From Pseudodesulfovibrio sediminis (GTDB lineage: Bacteria; Desulfobacterota; Desulfovibrionia; Desulfovibrionales; Desulfovibrionaceae): a stretch of 64,000 bases of DNA. The stretch covers positions 1,001,001-1,065,000 of the forward strand of contig NZ_AP024485.1 in the NCBI RefSeq assembly GCF_020886695.1. Reading direction: 5' to 3'. Under the pieces are notes generated by a model, which saw only the letters and a list, made by a program, of their open reading frames with translations, was not told the origin of the DNA and made no database searches. Numbering within the stretch: the stretch's first letter is position 1; every line of letters begins with the position of its first letter. A program made the position numbers and the translations under genes. This document shows, piece after piece, positions 10,208-19,937 of the stretch.

Positions 10208-10238
10208 ATGTTTGGCCTAAAGGGAGTGTGAACCTGTG

Positions 10239-12146
10239 TCAAGACCGTTTGCGCAGGTGACGGACGTCTCCCACCCGGACCGTGAGTTTCTCCTTGTCGA
10301 AGTACTCCAGTATGGGAATGAGATATTTGCGTGAAAGTCCGGTCAATTCCTTGAAATTCGGAGCCGACATTTCCTGATTGTCGGCAAAGAACGCAACAAC
10401 TTTTGCCTGAAGCTCGGCCAGGACTGTGGTGTGATAATAGAGATCGTCCTTGATCCGTTTGATTTCGCCCTGATCCTGCAGCAGCTTGAGCACCCCGGAC
10501 GCCTGTTTGAAATCCATGCCCAGCGGTTCGAGCACATTTTTCAGATTGGGTGGCGTACTGCCGCCCGCGACATATGCCGTGAGGATGGCGTCACGCACCT
10601 TGGTCTGATCCGAAGCAAGGGACACCTTGTGTCCTTTGAGTTTGACCATCTCCTGATCAGCCACGATGTCACCCTTCTTGATCAACCGTTCCACAACAAA
10701 ATGAAACAGTTTGACGGGCAGCTCGCGCCCCCACGAAGACGCCATTTCACCGCGCTGCACTCCCGGCTTCATGGAATCCTTTTTGTGGAACGCAGCCAGG
10801 TATTCCAGGAGGTCATCAGACAATCTCTGTACCAGCTCGCCACCCGCATACCGACGTTCTTCCTTGTCAAACAGTACAGCTTTCTGCTGCCCACCGAGCA
10901 AACCGAGGGTCTTCTCCAATCCCTTGGACTCCAGATTGGTCATGGTCAGCAACTGGGCAAAGGTCAACCCGTTCTTACCGGCCAACTCCAACTGAGCGGC
11001 GGCCACGGCTTCCGGGGTGTCGTCTGCCAGCAGTTTGACCTGCTCCACAGTGTCGGAGAACCGCTTCACTTCATGTCCGATGGGGCAAAGTATCCGTCCA
11101 CCGGCAAAAGCCCGCAGAGGAGAAAAGGAACGCAGAATAATACGATCTCCATACACTCCGGCCAGAGGCTCGGCAAACCGGGCCTGACATACAGCGGTTT
11201 CCCCAGGCTTGAGCTCGTCTCGATCCAAAAGATACATACGCGCCAGAACAACACGCGCACCATGATGAAAATGGATTTCACGCCGATGCTTGAGCGGCAG
11301 ATGCGATGATTTGAGTACCGTGAGTTCGATATCCCAGACCCTTGAGGGAAAAAGCAAATCAGGTCGGGCCACCACGTCGCCCCGTTTGATGTCGTCCACT
11401 TCAAGCCCATGCAGGTTGATAGCGGTCCTCCGCCCTGCCTGCGCAGTCTCAACGGTCTCCCCATGGGACTGCAGTCCGCGCACCTTGGAATTCACCCCGC
11501 CCGGATAGAGGACCACATCGTCCCCCACGGAAATGGAACCGGAGATCATTGTCCCGGTCACCACAGTGCCATGCCCTTTCATGGTGAATACGCGGTCAAC
11601 AGGCAGCCGGAAGAGGTCGGACCGCCGTTTGGGTTTGAACTCGGCCAAAAGGCCGCGGAGCGCATCCTTGAGCGCGTCGAGTCCGTCACCGGTGTGGGCC
11701 GAAACAGGGATGATCGGCGCGTCACTCAGGAAGGTCGGTTCAAGGTAGGCGGTCACTTCCTCCTGTACCATCTCCAGCCATTCCTCATCCACCATATCGG
11801 TCTTGGTCAACGCCACCACCCCGGTGGTCACGCCGAGCAATTGACAAATCTCCAGATGCTCACGGGTTTGCGGCATGATCCCTTCGTCAGCGGCTATAAC
11901 CAACGTGACAAAGTCGACACCAGCTGCGCCGGCCACCATGTTCTTGACGAATTTCTCGTGACCGGGAACATCCACGATGCCAAGTCGGTTGCCCTCGCCA
12001 AGGTCAAGAAAAGCAAAGCCGAGTTCAATGGTAATACCACGTTTTTTCTCTTCGGAAAGGCGGTCGCAATCAATACCGGTCAGCGCTTTGATGAGTGTGG
12101 TTTTTCCGTGATCGATATGTCCGGCTGTTCCCATGATAACGGGCAT
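10239..12146 (-). CDS. selB: Selenocysteine-specific elongation factor SelB
   Basis: 635 residues, the expected size. GTPase motifs: G1 [12 protein letters not shown] (6-17), switch I around [10 protein letters not shown] (37-45), G3 DVPGHEKF (59-66) and G4 TKTD (114-117). Three beta-barrel domains follow, then C-terminal winged helices (about 380-635) that bind the SECIS hairpin of selenoprotein mRNAs. It delivers Sec-tRNA to in-frame UGA. selA lies 3.2 kb downstream in the same orientation but separated by other genes; selC and selD are not in the window. Its presence predicts selenoproteins (for example formate dehydrogenase) elsewhere. Confidence 0.97.
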   Translation of the reverse strand: MPVIMGTAGHIDHGKTTLIKALTGIDCDRLSEEKKRGITIELGFAFLDLGEGNRLGIVDVPGHEKFVKNMVAGAAGVDFVTLVIAADEGIMPQTREHLEICQLLGVTTGVVALTKTDMVDEEWLEMVQEEVTAYLEPTFLSDAPIIPVSAHTGDGLDALKDALRGLLAEFKPKRRSDLFRLPVDRVFTMKGHGTVVTGTMISGSISVGDDVVLYPGGVNSKVRGLQSHGETVETAQAGRRTAINLHGLEVDDIKRGDVVARPDLLFPSRVWDIELTVLKSSHLPLKHRREIHFHHGARVVLARMYLLDRDELKPGETAVCQARFAEPLAGVYGDRIILRSFSPLRAFAGGRILCPIGHEVKRFSDTVEQVKLLADDTPEAVAAAQLELAGKNGLTFAQLLTMTNLESKGLEKTLGLLGGQQKAVLFDKEERRYAGGELVQRLSDDLLEYLAAFHKKDSMKPGVQRGEMASSWGRELPVKLFHFVVERLIKKGDIVADQEMVKLKGHKVSLASDQTKVRDAILTAYVAGGSTPPNLKNVLEPLGMDFKQASGVLKLLQDQGEIKRIKDDLYYHTTVLAELQAKVVAFFADNQEMSAPNFKELTGLSRKYLIPILEYFDKEKLTVRVGDVRHLRKRS

Positions 12147-12390
12147 GATGTATATATCCTCGCAGTATGATTTGCCTATTTATTCTGGTGAGTGAGTCAT
12201 GGTATGTAAAAACGCGGTTAACCACAACAATACACCACTCCATCCCGGTTTGACCACCTAAAAACCTTTCCGCCAAAGACCGCTTTGAGACACCGCAAAA
12301 GCGCTTCATGCCCGATTAAAACCATTGACCTAAAACACTATTATGTTAAGGACTATAAAGTACAATTAAATTCTGGAGGGGGATGTATCT

Positions 12391-13314
12391 ATGAGAGTTT
12401 TGAGCAAAATTTCGACGACCATGTTCATGGCTGTATTGCTCGTCTGCCTTATGCAACTCGCAGCATTTGCGGCAGCGGAAAAAACGGAACAGGAATTCGC
12501 CAACGCCATTGGTGAAGTCGTCTACATGATGGGGACGGTTATCGCCGAACAGCCGGACGGCACGAAGCGCACACTGGACCTGAACAAACAGGTCATCCCC
12601 GGTGATGTCATCGTCACCGGCAAAAAAAGCAACGTGGAAATCGTCCTGAAGGATGACTCTGTCTTTGCCCAGGGACCAAGTTCCCGCACATCCATGGACG
12701 AATACGTTTTCAACGATGACCCGAATGCGGGTAAAATGCTTTTCAAAATGGGAGTCGGCACCTTCAGATATGTGACCGGCAAGATTGTCCAGCAGAATCC
12801 TGACGGGTTTGCTCTTGATACTCCCACCACCACCATTGGCATACGAGGCACCCAGGTCTTTGCCGTCATCACTCCCGACAAGGAAGAAATCGGCAACACC
12901 CAGCTAACCCCCGGACACACAATGAGCGTGGGCAACCAGACGATCACCAATGAAAAACACTCCGTTACGGTTGACCCGAAGACCGGTGAAATATCTGCGC
13001 CGACTCCGACCTCGCAGGACACCATCAATACACTCGTCAAGAACACGCCGCTCACCTCCAATGGAGAAACCGGCGCTGTGGGTGAATCACCGGAAGACCT
13101 TGACCGTAAGGTTTCCGCTTTCCAGAGTCAGATCGACAGGACAAAGGAAGGCCTTGCAGGCGTTGAAGGAAGACCGGATTACAACTCCCTGCACACACTC
13201 ACCCTGCAGGAGATAGGAGAAAAGACCGCTGAAAGCGAACGTAACAGCGGCACGACAGACTCTGCCCTTGGCGGTGGTGGAGGCGATGGTGGCGGCGGCG
13301 GCGGCGGACACTAA
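12391..13314 (+). CDS. Secreted FecR-domain protein with Gly-rich tail
   Basis: 307 residues. A Sec signal peptide (residues 1-28, cleavage near AAFA-AAEK) is followed by a FecR-like domain (about 45-165: GEVVYMMGTV, VIPGDVIVTGKKSNVEIVLKDDS, TPTTTIGIRGTQVF). The last 15 residues are nearly all Gly with Asp and a final His. Unlike classical FecR it has no transmembrane anti-sigma part and no sigma factor beside it, so it is probably a periplasmic or exported FecR-fold protein rather than an iron-citrate regulator. A GGAGGGGG lies upstream of ATG 12391. A Sel1-repeat lipoprotein follows 52 bases on, likely co-transcribed. Confidence 0.82.
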   Translation: MRVLSKISTTMFMAVLLVCLMQLAAFAAAEKTEQEFANAIGEVVYMMGTVIAEQPDGTKRTLDLNKQVIPGDVIVTGKKSNVEIVLKDDSVFAQGPSSRTSMDEYVFNDDPNAGKMLFKMGVGTFRYVTGKIVQQNPDGFALDTPTTTIGIRGTQVFAVITPDKEEIGNTQLTPGHTMSVGNQTITNEKHSVTVDPKTGEISAPTPTSQDTINTLVKNTPLTSNGETGAVGESPEDLDRKVSAFQSQIDRTKEGLAGVEGRPDYNSLHTLTLQEIGEKTAESERNSGTTDSALGGGGGDGGGGGGGH

Positions 13315-13366
13315 TCCGTCACTCGACTGAAATCGCCAATTCAACAAAAACACAAGGACGAGAAAC

Positions 13367-13915
13367 ATGAAAATACGTTTCATCAAATACGCTGTACTCC
13401 TGTCCATCGTGGCCATTGTTTCCACCGGCTGCGTATTGAGCCAGATGGCTGAACGTCAAGGCAACAAGGCCTATCTGCAAAGCGACTACAAGACCGCTTT
13501 GGCAAAATATACAGAAGCGGCCCAGGACGGTAACGCCAACGCCCAATATCATCTGGCCGTCATGTACGCTGAAGGCCAGGGAACGGAAAAAGATCTGTCC
13601 AGAGCAGCAGGATTGCTTGAACAGGCCACTGCTCAGGGGCACTCCGATGCACAGCTCATGCTGGGACTTTTCAATATCTACGGTGACGGCGTCCCTGCCA
13701 ACCCCGCAAAAGGCGCAGAGCTGATCAAAGAGTCTGCCGTCAACGGCAACGATGTTGGCATGTATTACCTCGGCAATCTCTATGCAGCCGGTCTGGGCGT
13801 CCAGAAGGACATCCCCACCGCCCTGCACTGGATGCAACAGGCCAAGGAAGCAGGCTTCCCGGTCAAGGAAGAGCTCCTGACTCAGGAAGGCCTCACCGCC
13901 CTGTACGCAAACTAG
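13367..13915 (+). CDS. Sel1-repeat lipoprotein
   Basis: 182 residues. A lipoprotein signal with Cys at residue 22 (VSTGC) is followed by about four Sel1-type alpha/alpha repeats: ALAKYTEAAQDGNANAQYHL, AAGLLEQATAQGHSDAQLML, GAELIKESAVNGNDVGMYYL and ALHWMQQAKEAGF. Sel1 repeats are protein-protein scaffolds. It follows the FecR-domain gene and is closed by a strong terminator, so the two form a small envelope operon. The binding partner is unknown. Confidence 0.85.
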   Translation: MKIRFIKYAVLLSIVAIVSTGCVLSQMAERQGNKAYLQSDYKTALAKYTEAAQDGNANAQYHLAVMYAEGQGTEKDLSRAAGLLEQATAQGHSDAQLMLGLFNIYGDGVPANPAKGAELIKESAVNGNDVGMYYLGNLYAAGLGVQKDIPTALHWMQQAKEAGFPVKEELLTQEGLTALYAN

Positions 13916-13933
13916 ACAAAGACCTGAATAACG

Positions 13934-13970
13934 AAAAAGGCCGGAAGGGATACTCCTTCCGGCCTTTTTT
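13934..13970. terminator. Bidirectional terminator between Sel1 gene and aminopeptidase
   Basis: AAAAAGGCCGGAAGG pairs with CCTTCCGGCCTTTTT. It has A-runs upstream and T-runs downstream, so it can serve both converging genes. Confidence 0.88.
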
Positions 13971-13987
13971 ACATACTGATGTGTTCT

Positions 13988-15373
13988 CTATCGCTTCAGG
14001 AATTCCCTGAACGCCAGGGTGCAGGCATAGATATCGGCCTTGCTCGACAGCTCGAACGGCGAATGCATGGAAAGCACCGGCACACCAACGTCAATGACAT
14101 CCATGCCATAGACGGCCAGGAATTTGGCCACGGTGCCGCCACCGCCAATATCGACCTTGCCCAGCTCCGACATGTGCCACGGGATACCGGCGTCATCAAG
14201 GATACGCCGCAGCCACCCTATGTAATCGGGGTGAGCATCGTTGGCCCCCACCTTGCCGCGATGGCCGGTGAATTTGTTGAAACACGGACCATAGCCCAGC
14301 CGTGCGGCGTTGAGCGGTTCGTACACATCCTTGTGATCCGGGTCCATGGCCGCGGACACGTCGGCAGACAGCACCGAACCGTTCATGAAGATGGAAGACA
14401 GCCGTGCGCCGGGTTCCCAGGCCTCGGCCATTTCTTCCATGCAATACTCAAAGAAATAGGATTTCGCGCCCGTGGCACCGTCTGAGCCGATTTCTTCCTT
14501 GTCCCAGAACAGCACGATCTGCGCATATTCCGGTTCCTTTTCAGCCAAGAATGCTTCCAGCCCGCAAAACACGCTGGAGCGATCGTCCTGCCCATAACCG
14601 CCAATGATGGATTCATCAAATCCGACATACCGGGCAGGACCGGCCGGAACAGCCTGCATCTCTGCGCTGAAGAAATCGGATTCATCAATGCCGTACCGCT
14701 TATGCAGTATTTCCAAGACCTTGCGCTTGACCGGCTCCTTGAATTTCTCGTCATCTTTCTTGCCCAATGCCACTGGAGACTGGCCGAGGACCAAATTCAA
14801 TTTCTCTGCCTCAAAGGCATCCTCAACTTTTTTGACCACTTCCTTGTACGCCAGATGCGGCAGCAGATCAGTGATGGTAAAGACAGGGTCCTTGGGATTC
14901 TCACCGATGCAGACAGTAATCTCTTCGCCGGATTTCTTGACCACAGTGCCATGCAGGGCCAGCGGAATGGTCAGCCACTGATACTTGCGGATACCACCGT
15001 AGTAATGCGTTTTGCCAAGGGCAATATCCGTGTCTTCGTAAAGCGGGCGCTGTTTGAGATCCAAACGAGGACAATCGGCGTGCGCCCCGATGAGTCGAAA
15101 GCCTTCACTCAGCGGACGTTTGCCTTTGCGTGCCAGAAAGCAGGTCTTGTTGCGGTTGAAGCGATATGCCAGTGGTGCCTTGAGGTCATCCACAAAGCCG
15201 GCCTTCTCGACCTTGTCACGGACATAATCCATGACCAGTCGTTCGGTCTTGCACTGACTCAGGAAAGAGACATATGCGTCTGCCATGGCGTCCATGGCCT
15301 TTCTGTCCTTCTTGGAAGCATACACTTCCCATGCGGACTTGGGTTCATATTCGAGCTGCAATTTCTTGCTCAT
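13988..15373 (-). CDS. M18-family aminopeptidase
   Basis: 461 residues. The dinuclear-metal aminopeptidase signature is present: GAHADCPRLDLKQ (H98, D100), FWDKEEIGSDGATGA with the catalytic Glu pair, and a late GGGGTVAKFLA / VPVLSMHSPFELSSKAD block holding the final His ligand. Removes N-terminal residues from peptides in the cytoplasm. ATG 15373 has GGAG upstream. It is separated by only 11 bases from the end of selA and may be read through from it. Confidence 0.9.
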   Translation of the reverse strand: MSKKLQLEYEPKSAWEVYASKKDRKAMDAMADAYVSFLSQCKTERLVMDYVRDKVEKAGFVDDLKAPLAYRFNRNKTCFLARKGKRPLSEGFRLIGAHADCPRLDLKQRPLYEDTDIALGKTHYYGGIRKYQWLTIPLALHGTVVKKSGEEITVCIGENPKDPVFTITDLLPHLAYKEVVKKVEDAFEAEKLNLVLGQSPVALGKKDDEKFKEPVKRKVLEILHKRYGIDESDFFSAEMQAVPAGPARYVGFDESIIGGYGQDDRSSVFCGLEAFLAEKEPEYAQIVLFWDKEEIGSDGATGAKSYFFEYCMEEMAEAWEPGARLSSIFMNGSVLSADVSAAMDPDHKDVYEPLNAARLGYGPCFNKFTGHRGKVGANDAHPDYIGWLRRILDDAGIPWHMSELGKVDIGGGGTVAKFLAVYGMDVIDVGVPVLSMHSPFELSSKADIYACTLAFREFLKR

Positions 15374-15384
15374 GAAACTCTCCT

Positions 15385-16791
15385 TTATGAGGTCAATCTG
15401 TCTACCGCCTGCCGGAGGGCAGAAGCAGCGAGCTTGAGTTCTGAAGCGGTCAATGTGCGGGGATCAAGAAGAAACAAGTCGTCCTCGATACGAGCCACCA
15501 GCGGCGGGTCCGTATCCAGCAGCGCATTCTTCAGATCGCCCACCGAAATATTCTGTACACCCACGGTCACCATGGTCCCAGGCAAATCGTACTCAGGGAA
15601 CGCGCCACCGCCCACGCGGGACATGCCTTTCTTCATGCTCACCGTAGCCCTATCGCCCAGTTGGTCGCGAATGGCGTCCACCAATCTGCGCGCCTTGCTC
15701 TTGAGCGCGTCCTGTGAGGCGGTGATCATCTTCAGTGTCGGGACCGTCCGCCGCGCCTCTTCCATATCGAGATACAGACGCAACGTCGCTTCCAAAGCGG
15801 CCAGCGTCATCTTGTCGATACGCATGGCGCGGTTGATCGGATTTTTCTTGATACGGTCGATATATCGTTTACGGCCGACAATGATGCCTGCCTGCGGTCC
15901 ACCGAGCACCTTGTCACCGGAAAAGGAGACCACGTCCGCTCCCTGGGCAACGGTCTGCTGCACCGTGGGTTCACCCAGCAACCCCGCTCCCTCCAGAGAG
16001 TACAGCGTCCCACTGCCCAGATCCTCAATGACCGGTAGATTGTATTTGTCGCCCAGTGCGCGCATTTCAGGCTGGCTCACTTCCTTGGTAAATCCCACCA
16101 CACGGAAATTCGAGGTATGCACCCGCATGAGCGCACCCGTTTCATCATTGATCGCGTTCTCGTAGTCATGAACATGCGCCCGATTGGTGGCCCCCACTTC
16201 ATGCAGGACCGCGCCGGACTTGGTCATGACATCGGGTATGCGGAATGATCCGCCGATCTCCACCAGCTGACCGCGAGATACGATCACTTCCCTTCCCTTG
16301 GCGAGCGTCTCCAGCATGATGAACACGGCAGCGGCATTGTTGTTGACCACCAACGCAGCTTCGGCACCGGTAATGTCACACAGAATTTTCTCAACATGAG
16401 AATACCGGCTCCCACGCTGGCCTGTAGACAGATCAAATTCACAATTGGAATAATGGCCGCACGCCTCGGCCACAGCCTGAATGGCCGGTTTCGCCAGCAG
16501 GGAACGCCCGAGATTGGTATGAATGACAACACCTGTGCCGTTGAGGACCCGCCTGAAGTGCGGACGGGCTTTGGCCCGAACATACGCTTTCAATCGCGGC
16601 AAAAGCGCATCCAGCGACAACTGTTCGACTGCAGTAAGGACCTCGCCGCGAATCTCCTCGCGACAGACATCAAGGAACTCGTTGACAAGATCCTTGACCA
16701 GAGGACGGGGCAGACTCTTGAACTCCGTAACAGCGCACAGTCCGGCCAAAACCTGATCCATGGACGGCAAATGCCTGAATAATTGGCTCAT
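15385..16791 (-). CDS. selA: L-seryl-tRNA(Sec) selenium transferase
   Basis: 468 residues. A PLP enzyme that converts seryl-tRNA-Sec to selenocysteinyl-tRNA with selenophosphate. Family marks: RVLNGTGVVIHTNLGRSLL (81-99), EFDLSTGQRGSRY (118-130) and the PLP lysine K294 in FSGDKVLGGPQAG. ATG 16791 begins MSQLFRHLPS, the usual SelA start; an in-frame extension to 16896 overlaps the end of folC and has no family similarity. It lies just downstream of folC. With selB nearby it shows a functional bacterial Sec pathway. Confidence 0.97.
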   Translation of the reverse strand: MSQLFRHLPSMDQVLAGLCAVTEFKSLPRPLVKDLVNEFLDVCREEIRGEVLTAVEQLSLDALLPRLKAYVRAKARPHFRRVLNGTGVVIHTNLGRSLLAKPAIQAVAEACGHYSNCEFDLSTGQRGSRYSHVEKILCDITGAEAALVVNNNAAAVFIMLETLAKGREVIVSRGQLVEIGGSFRIPDVMTKSGAVLHEVGATNRAHVHDYENAINDETGALMRVHTSNFRVVGFTKEVSQPEMRALGDKYNLPVIEDLGSGTLYSLEGAGLLGEPTVQQTVAQGADVVSFSGDKVLGGPQAGIIVGRKRYIDRIKKNPINRAMRIDKMTLAALEATLRLYLDMEEARRTVPTLKMITASQDALKSKARRLVDAIRDQLGDRATVSMKKGMSRVGGGAFPEYDLPGTMVTVGVQNISVGDLKNALLDTDPPLVARIEDDLFLLDPRTLTASELKLAASALRQAVDRLTS

Positions 16792-16804
16792 GCTAATTCC
16801 AGTG

Positions 16805-18022
16805 TTAGACTGTAAGAAAGTGTGGATGCAGGGTATAGAACTCCGCCAGCAAATACAAGGACCCACAAACGAGTGTCGTACCGTCACAGTTCGCACACTG
16901 GATTAATGCCGACTCCATGTCTTTCGACACCGAAACGCGCCCACCAAGCAGGTCGGCCAATTCAGCCGCATCACGAGCACGCTCGCTTTCCATACCCGGA
17001 ACGATAATGGGGCCACTGGTCAAATTCCTGACCAAGGGCAGCATGGAGTCAACATCCTTGTCAGCAAGACAGGCAAAAATCACACATCCCGGCTTGAGAT
17101 CATCGGCATCAAGGGCGGCCTTGAGAGCAATCAGGGCGTGTTTATTATGTGCGCCATCCAAAAGAATGTCCTGACCATTGATGGTCACGGACTGATACCG
17201 CCCGGGCACAAAGGCTGTCTCCAGACCGAACCTCTCCTTTGCCGATTCGCTCGGAATTTCCTGATCGGCAGCGAACCAACGCCACCCGGCCAAGGCAAGA
17301 TGCGCGTTCATACTCTGATGCATGCCCCTGAGACCAAGATTCACTTGTCGCACAGGTTCAGCCACATCCACAGCATAGACCAGTCGGGCACCAGCGCTTT
17401 TGGCGCAGTCTTCCAACAGCACCATCACCTCGCCCTCCTGAGGACCGGTCAAGGCAAAGCCGCCAGTATGCATGGCACCGGCCTTGTCGCGAGCGATGTC
17501 CATCAATGTCGGACCAAGAATTTTCTCATGGTCCATTCCGATAGGGGTATACAGGGTCAGGCCGGGCTTAAAGACATTGGTGGCGTCATACGCACCGCCA
17601 AGCCCCGCTTCCATGATGGCCAAGTCCACATTCTCCTGTTGGAATGCGACCATGGCCAGACATGTTTGAAATTCAAAATAGGTAAGCGCGTCACCGCCTG
17701 GCGAGGAGAGAACCTCATTGGCCAGATCGACCCAGGCTTCGCGGGAGAACTGTCTCCGGTTCACCTGAACACGTTCTCGGGACGAAAGAAAATGGGGAGA
17801 GGTGAACATGCCCACTTTGAGACCGTGTGCACGCCCGATCGACCCTAAAAAGGCCGAAGTGGAACCTTTACCGTTGGTGCCGACAACATGAATAATCGGA
17901 ATCTTCACCGGCCCGCGTGCGGCCCAGAACTGCTCCATTCGAGTCAGGCTCAGGTCCATATGAAACAGACCAAGCTCATCCATATACCGTGTCAGCTGAG
18001 AGTAATTTTCAATTTTCTTCAC
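16805..18022 (-). CDS. folC: Bifunctional folylpolyglutamate/dihydrofolate synthase
   Basis: 405 residues. Mur-ligase-like: P-loop GTNGKGST (48-55), FTSPHFLSSRERVQVN, EAGLGGAYDATNVF and the GAHNKHAL motif of the C-terminal domain. Adds Glu residues to folates and may also make dihydrofolate. ATG 18022 follows a good AGGA-type site. selA follows 14 bases after its stop, so co-transcription is likely. Confidence 0.94.
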   Translation of the reverse strand: MKKIENYSQLTRYMDELGLFHMDLSLTRMEQFWAARGPVKIPIIHVVGTNGKGSTSAFLGSIGRAHGLKVGMFTSPHFLSSRERVQVNRRQFSREAWVDLANEVLSSPGGDALTYFEFQTCLAMVAFQQENVDLAIMEAGLGGAYDATNVFKPGLTLYTPIGMDHEKILGPTLMDIARDKAGAMHTGGFALTGPQEGEVMVLLEDCAKSAGARLVYAVDVAEPVRQVNLGLRGMHQSMNAHLALAGWRWFAADQEIPSESAKERFGLETAFVPGRYQSVTINGQDILLDGAHNKHALIALKAALDADDLKPGCVIFACLADKDVDSMLPLVRNLTSGPIIVPGMESERARDAAELADLLGGRVSVSKDMESALIQCANCDGTTLVCGSLYLLAEFYTLHPHFLTV

Positions 18023-18108
18023 AGGAGCATACTAACAGGAAAGCGTTCGGGAAGAAACACCCCTCAACCATCAAATCCATTCCGACGGGAAGTGACGCCA
18101 GACGGGAC

Positions 18109-19296
18109 TCATCGCGCTAAAGAGACCAGCACTTTTGTCAGGAGATGACCATCCAGATCAGGAGCACTGTCTTCTGAAACAAGTCGGCTGTCCAACACTT
18201 CAAGCCCGAGCTCACGGAGTTTGTCGACATCAACACCGCCATCATATTCGCCTTTTTCCAGATCCAGAAGCACACCATCAAGCACCCGACCGCCTTCCGG
18301 GGCACCGCTTGCCCGTAAGTGCTCCAGCAATATCACGGTCCTGTCAGCGACGCTCAAGCCTTCTGCTTCCGGATCGTGCCCCGTGCTTGGTACAAAGACC
18401 TTGAAACAGGGATTCTCCGCTATGGCCTGCCCCACACCTTCCGGCAGCAGATTGGCCACGACACTGGAATAGAAGCTGCCGGGAGGATAACAGATCAGAT
18501 CAGCTGCTGCGATACGATCACGGCTTCCTTTTTGTATGGGATGATGAACAGGAGCCTCAACGTCAAGTGAGCGCGTCAGCCACAGCTGTTTTATGGGCGA
18601 AGACAACGGCGCGGCTTCCTTGCCGGTCATCAGATGTTGTCCAACGACGATAGAACCATCCCCCAGCCGGGCAGCCAGATGCAGATCCAGATCAACAACA
18701 GGAAACACCTTTCCACGCACACGGGCCAACTCGGAGAAGGTCTCGATGACCTGCTCCATCTCCCTGTCACTCGCCAGATAGCCTGCGGTGAGGATGAGAT
18801 TGCCCACGCTCGCCCCTGCCAGATTGAAATCATCAGGCATGTAACGCATGAACGCCGTCATGTATTGACGAACGATATCATTCATGATGCCGGGAATGAC
18901 ATGAATCAAAAAGTGACTGCCATTCTCCATACGCTCCAGCTCTCTGCGCAGCTCTTTTTGTGACGAGCGCTTGGAAAGCCTGTGCGTGAACAGCGCGTAT
19001 ACGCCATTATTACCATGCACGGATTGATCAGCCAGGGCCATGAGACGATTCCGGATATCCCCGACCGCGGGCATGGAAAAAGCACGCCTCAGGACTGCCG
19101 AACTCCCCCCTGAATCAAAAGGGGTAATCAGATGAATGGAGTTATGCGTATAATGAATAAGCTGCCGAGAGGTTTCCCGCAACGCAGACCCACCGCTGAA
19201 GAAAAGAATGGCAGGTCCCTTTGCCGGGTTCTGCCTGCATCGCTCCAACCGAATCTGGTCAGGCATATGAATTTTCCGTGTTACAGACTCGTCCAT
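18109..19296 (-). CDS. GAK-system CofD-like protein
   Basis: 395 residues. The sequence follows the CofD/YvcK fold: LFFSGGSALRETSRQL near the N-terminus, TPFDSGGSSAVLRRAF, GASVGNLILTAGYL, and a late ADLICYPPGSFYSSVVANLLPEGVGQAI block. I recognise it as the CofD-like member that accompanies ATP-grasp, HprK-like kinase and XXXCH proteins in the so-called GAK system of delta-proteobacteria. CofD itself transfers lactyl-phosphate to a deazaflavin; the substrate here is unknown. The XXXCH protein gene lies 36 bases upstream on the same strand. No ATP-grasp or kinase partner is adjacent. Confidence 0.8.
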   Translation of the reverse strand: MDESVTRKIHMPDQIRLERCRQNPAKGPAILFFSGGSALRETSRQLIHYTHNSIHLITPFDSGGSSAVLRRAFSMPAVGDIRNRLMALADQSVHGNNGVYALFTHRLSKRSSQKELRRELERMENGSHFLIHVIPGIMNDIVRQYMTAFMRYMPDDFNLAGASVGNLILTAGYLASDREMEQVIETFSELARVRGKVFPVVDLDLHLAARLGDGSIVVGQHLMTGKEAAPLSSPIKQLWLTRSLDVEAPVHHPIQKGSRDRIAAADLICYPPGSFYSSVVANLLPEGVGQAIAENPCFKVFVPSTGHDPEAEGLSVADRTVILLEHLRASGAPEGGRVLDGVLLDLEKGEYDGGVDVDKLRELGLEVLDSRLVSEDSAPDLDGHLLTKVLVSLAR

Positions 19297-19332
19297 ATAC
19301 TACACCCCGTGGCTACGGTTCAGTGAACAGCC

Positions 19333-19863
19333 TCAGGCAAATTTGGCATGGCACCGGCCCTTTTCATGGACCAACACATCTATAGTCGTATGCATCTGCG
19401 CCATATCCCCGGCGTCATAGGCCGCCTTGAATGCCTCACACGCCTTGATATATGTCTCATAAAACTCGTCTCCATACCCTGTATAGGAAACCATGAGTTC
19501 CGAATCCTGCAAAAAGGAATCTACAGCTTCCTTTGGAGGCGTCTCTCCATCATGAATCATTTTGACCAGCATGCGAAAGCTCGACTTCATGTGCTGCTTG
19601 AGGTCCTTGTAGCGCGGCTTGAGGGGTGCCCCGGGCTCTCCTTCATCAGCAAAGGGCGATGCACATTCCTGCTCGGTCTTGAACTTCATCTTGAGTCTGA
19701 CCTGCCCGTATTCGGCAACACCGCTGACCTTGAACTTCTTAAAATCGTCCACGCAGGCCAACTCGTCAGTGCCCCCCTTCTCAAGGGCGTCAGCCAGTTC
19801 GCGAAAAAAGGCAGGGAGGTCTTTCTGTTCAACCTGCTTATATAACTTGGTTCCGTTTCCCAT
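19333..19863 (-). CDS. GAK-system XXXCH-type protein
   Basis: 176 residues, soluble, charged. The C-terminus ends in KGRCHAKFA, the Cys-His signature for which the XXXCH family is named. The N-terminal 65 residues (FFRELADALEKG, then FKKFKVSGVAEYGQVRLKMKFK) resemble the small amphi-Trp domain found with the same system. The middle is helical. Function unknown. ATG 19863 has GGAG 7 bases upstream; a TTG lies directly before it. It precedes and probably shares a transcript with the CofD-like gene. Confidence 0.72.
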   Translation of the reverse strand: MGNGTKLYKQVEQKDLPAFFRELADALEKGGTDELACVDDFKKFKVSGVAEYGQVRLKMKFKTEQECASPFADEGEPGAPLKPRYKDLKQHMKSSFRMLVKMIHDGETPPKEAVDSFLQDSELMVSYTGYGDEFYETYIKACEAFKAAYDAGDMAQMHTTIDVLVHEKGRCHAKFA

Positions 19864-19937
19864 CAATTATCTCCATAAGAATATTGTTCATCCTTAGAAG
19901 AACAATTTTCCTGACAGGATGCAAGCGGAGAATGGAC

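Noticed and set aside
9440-12390. tRNA-Sec (selC) near selB
   Set aside because: Checked the gaps around selB for a long-arm tRNA with TCA anticodon; none found.
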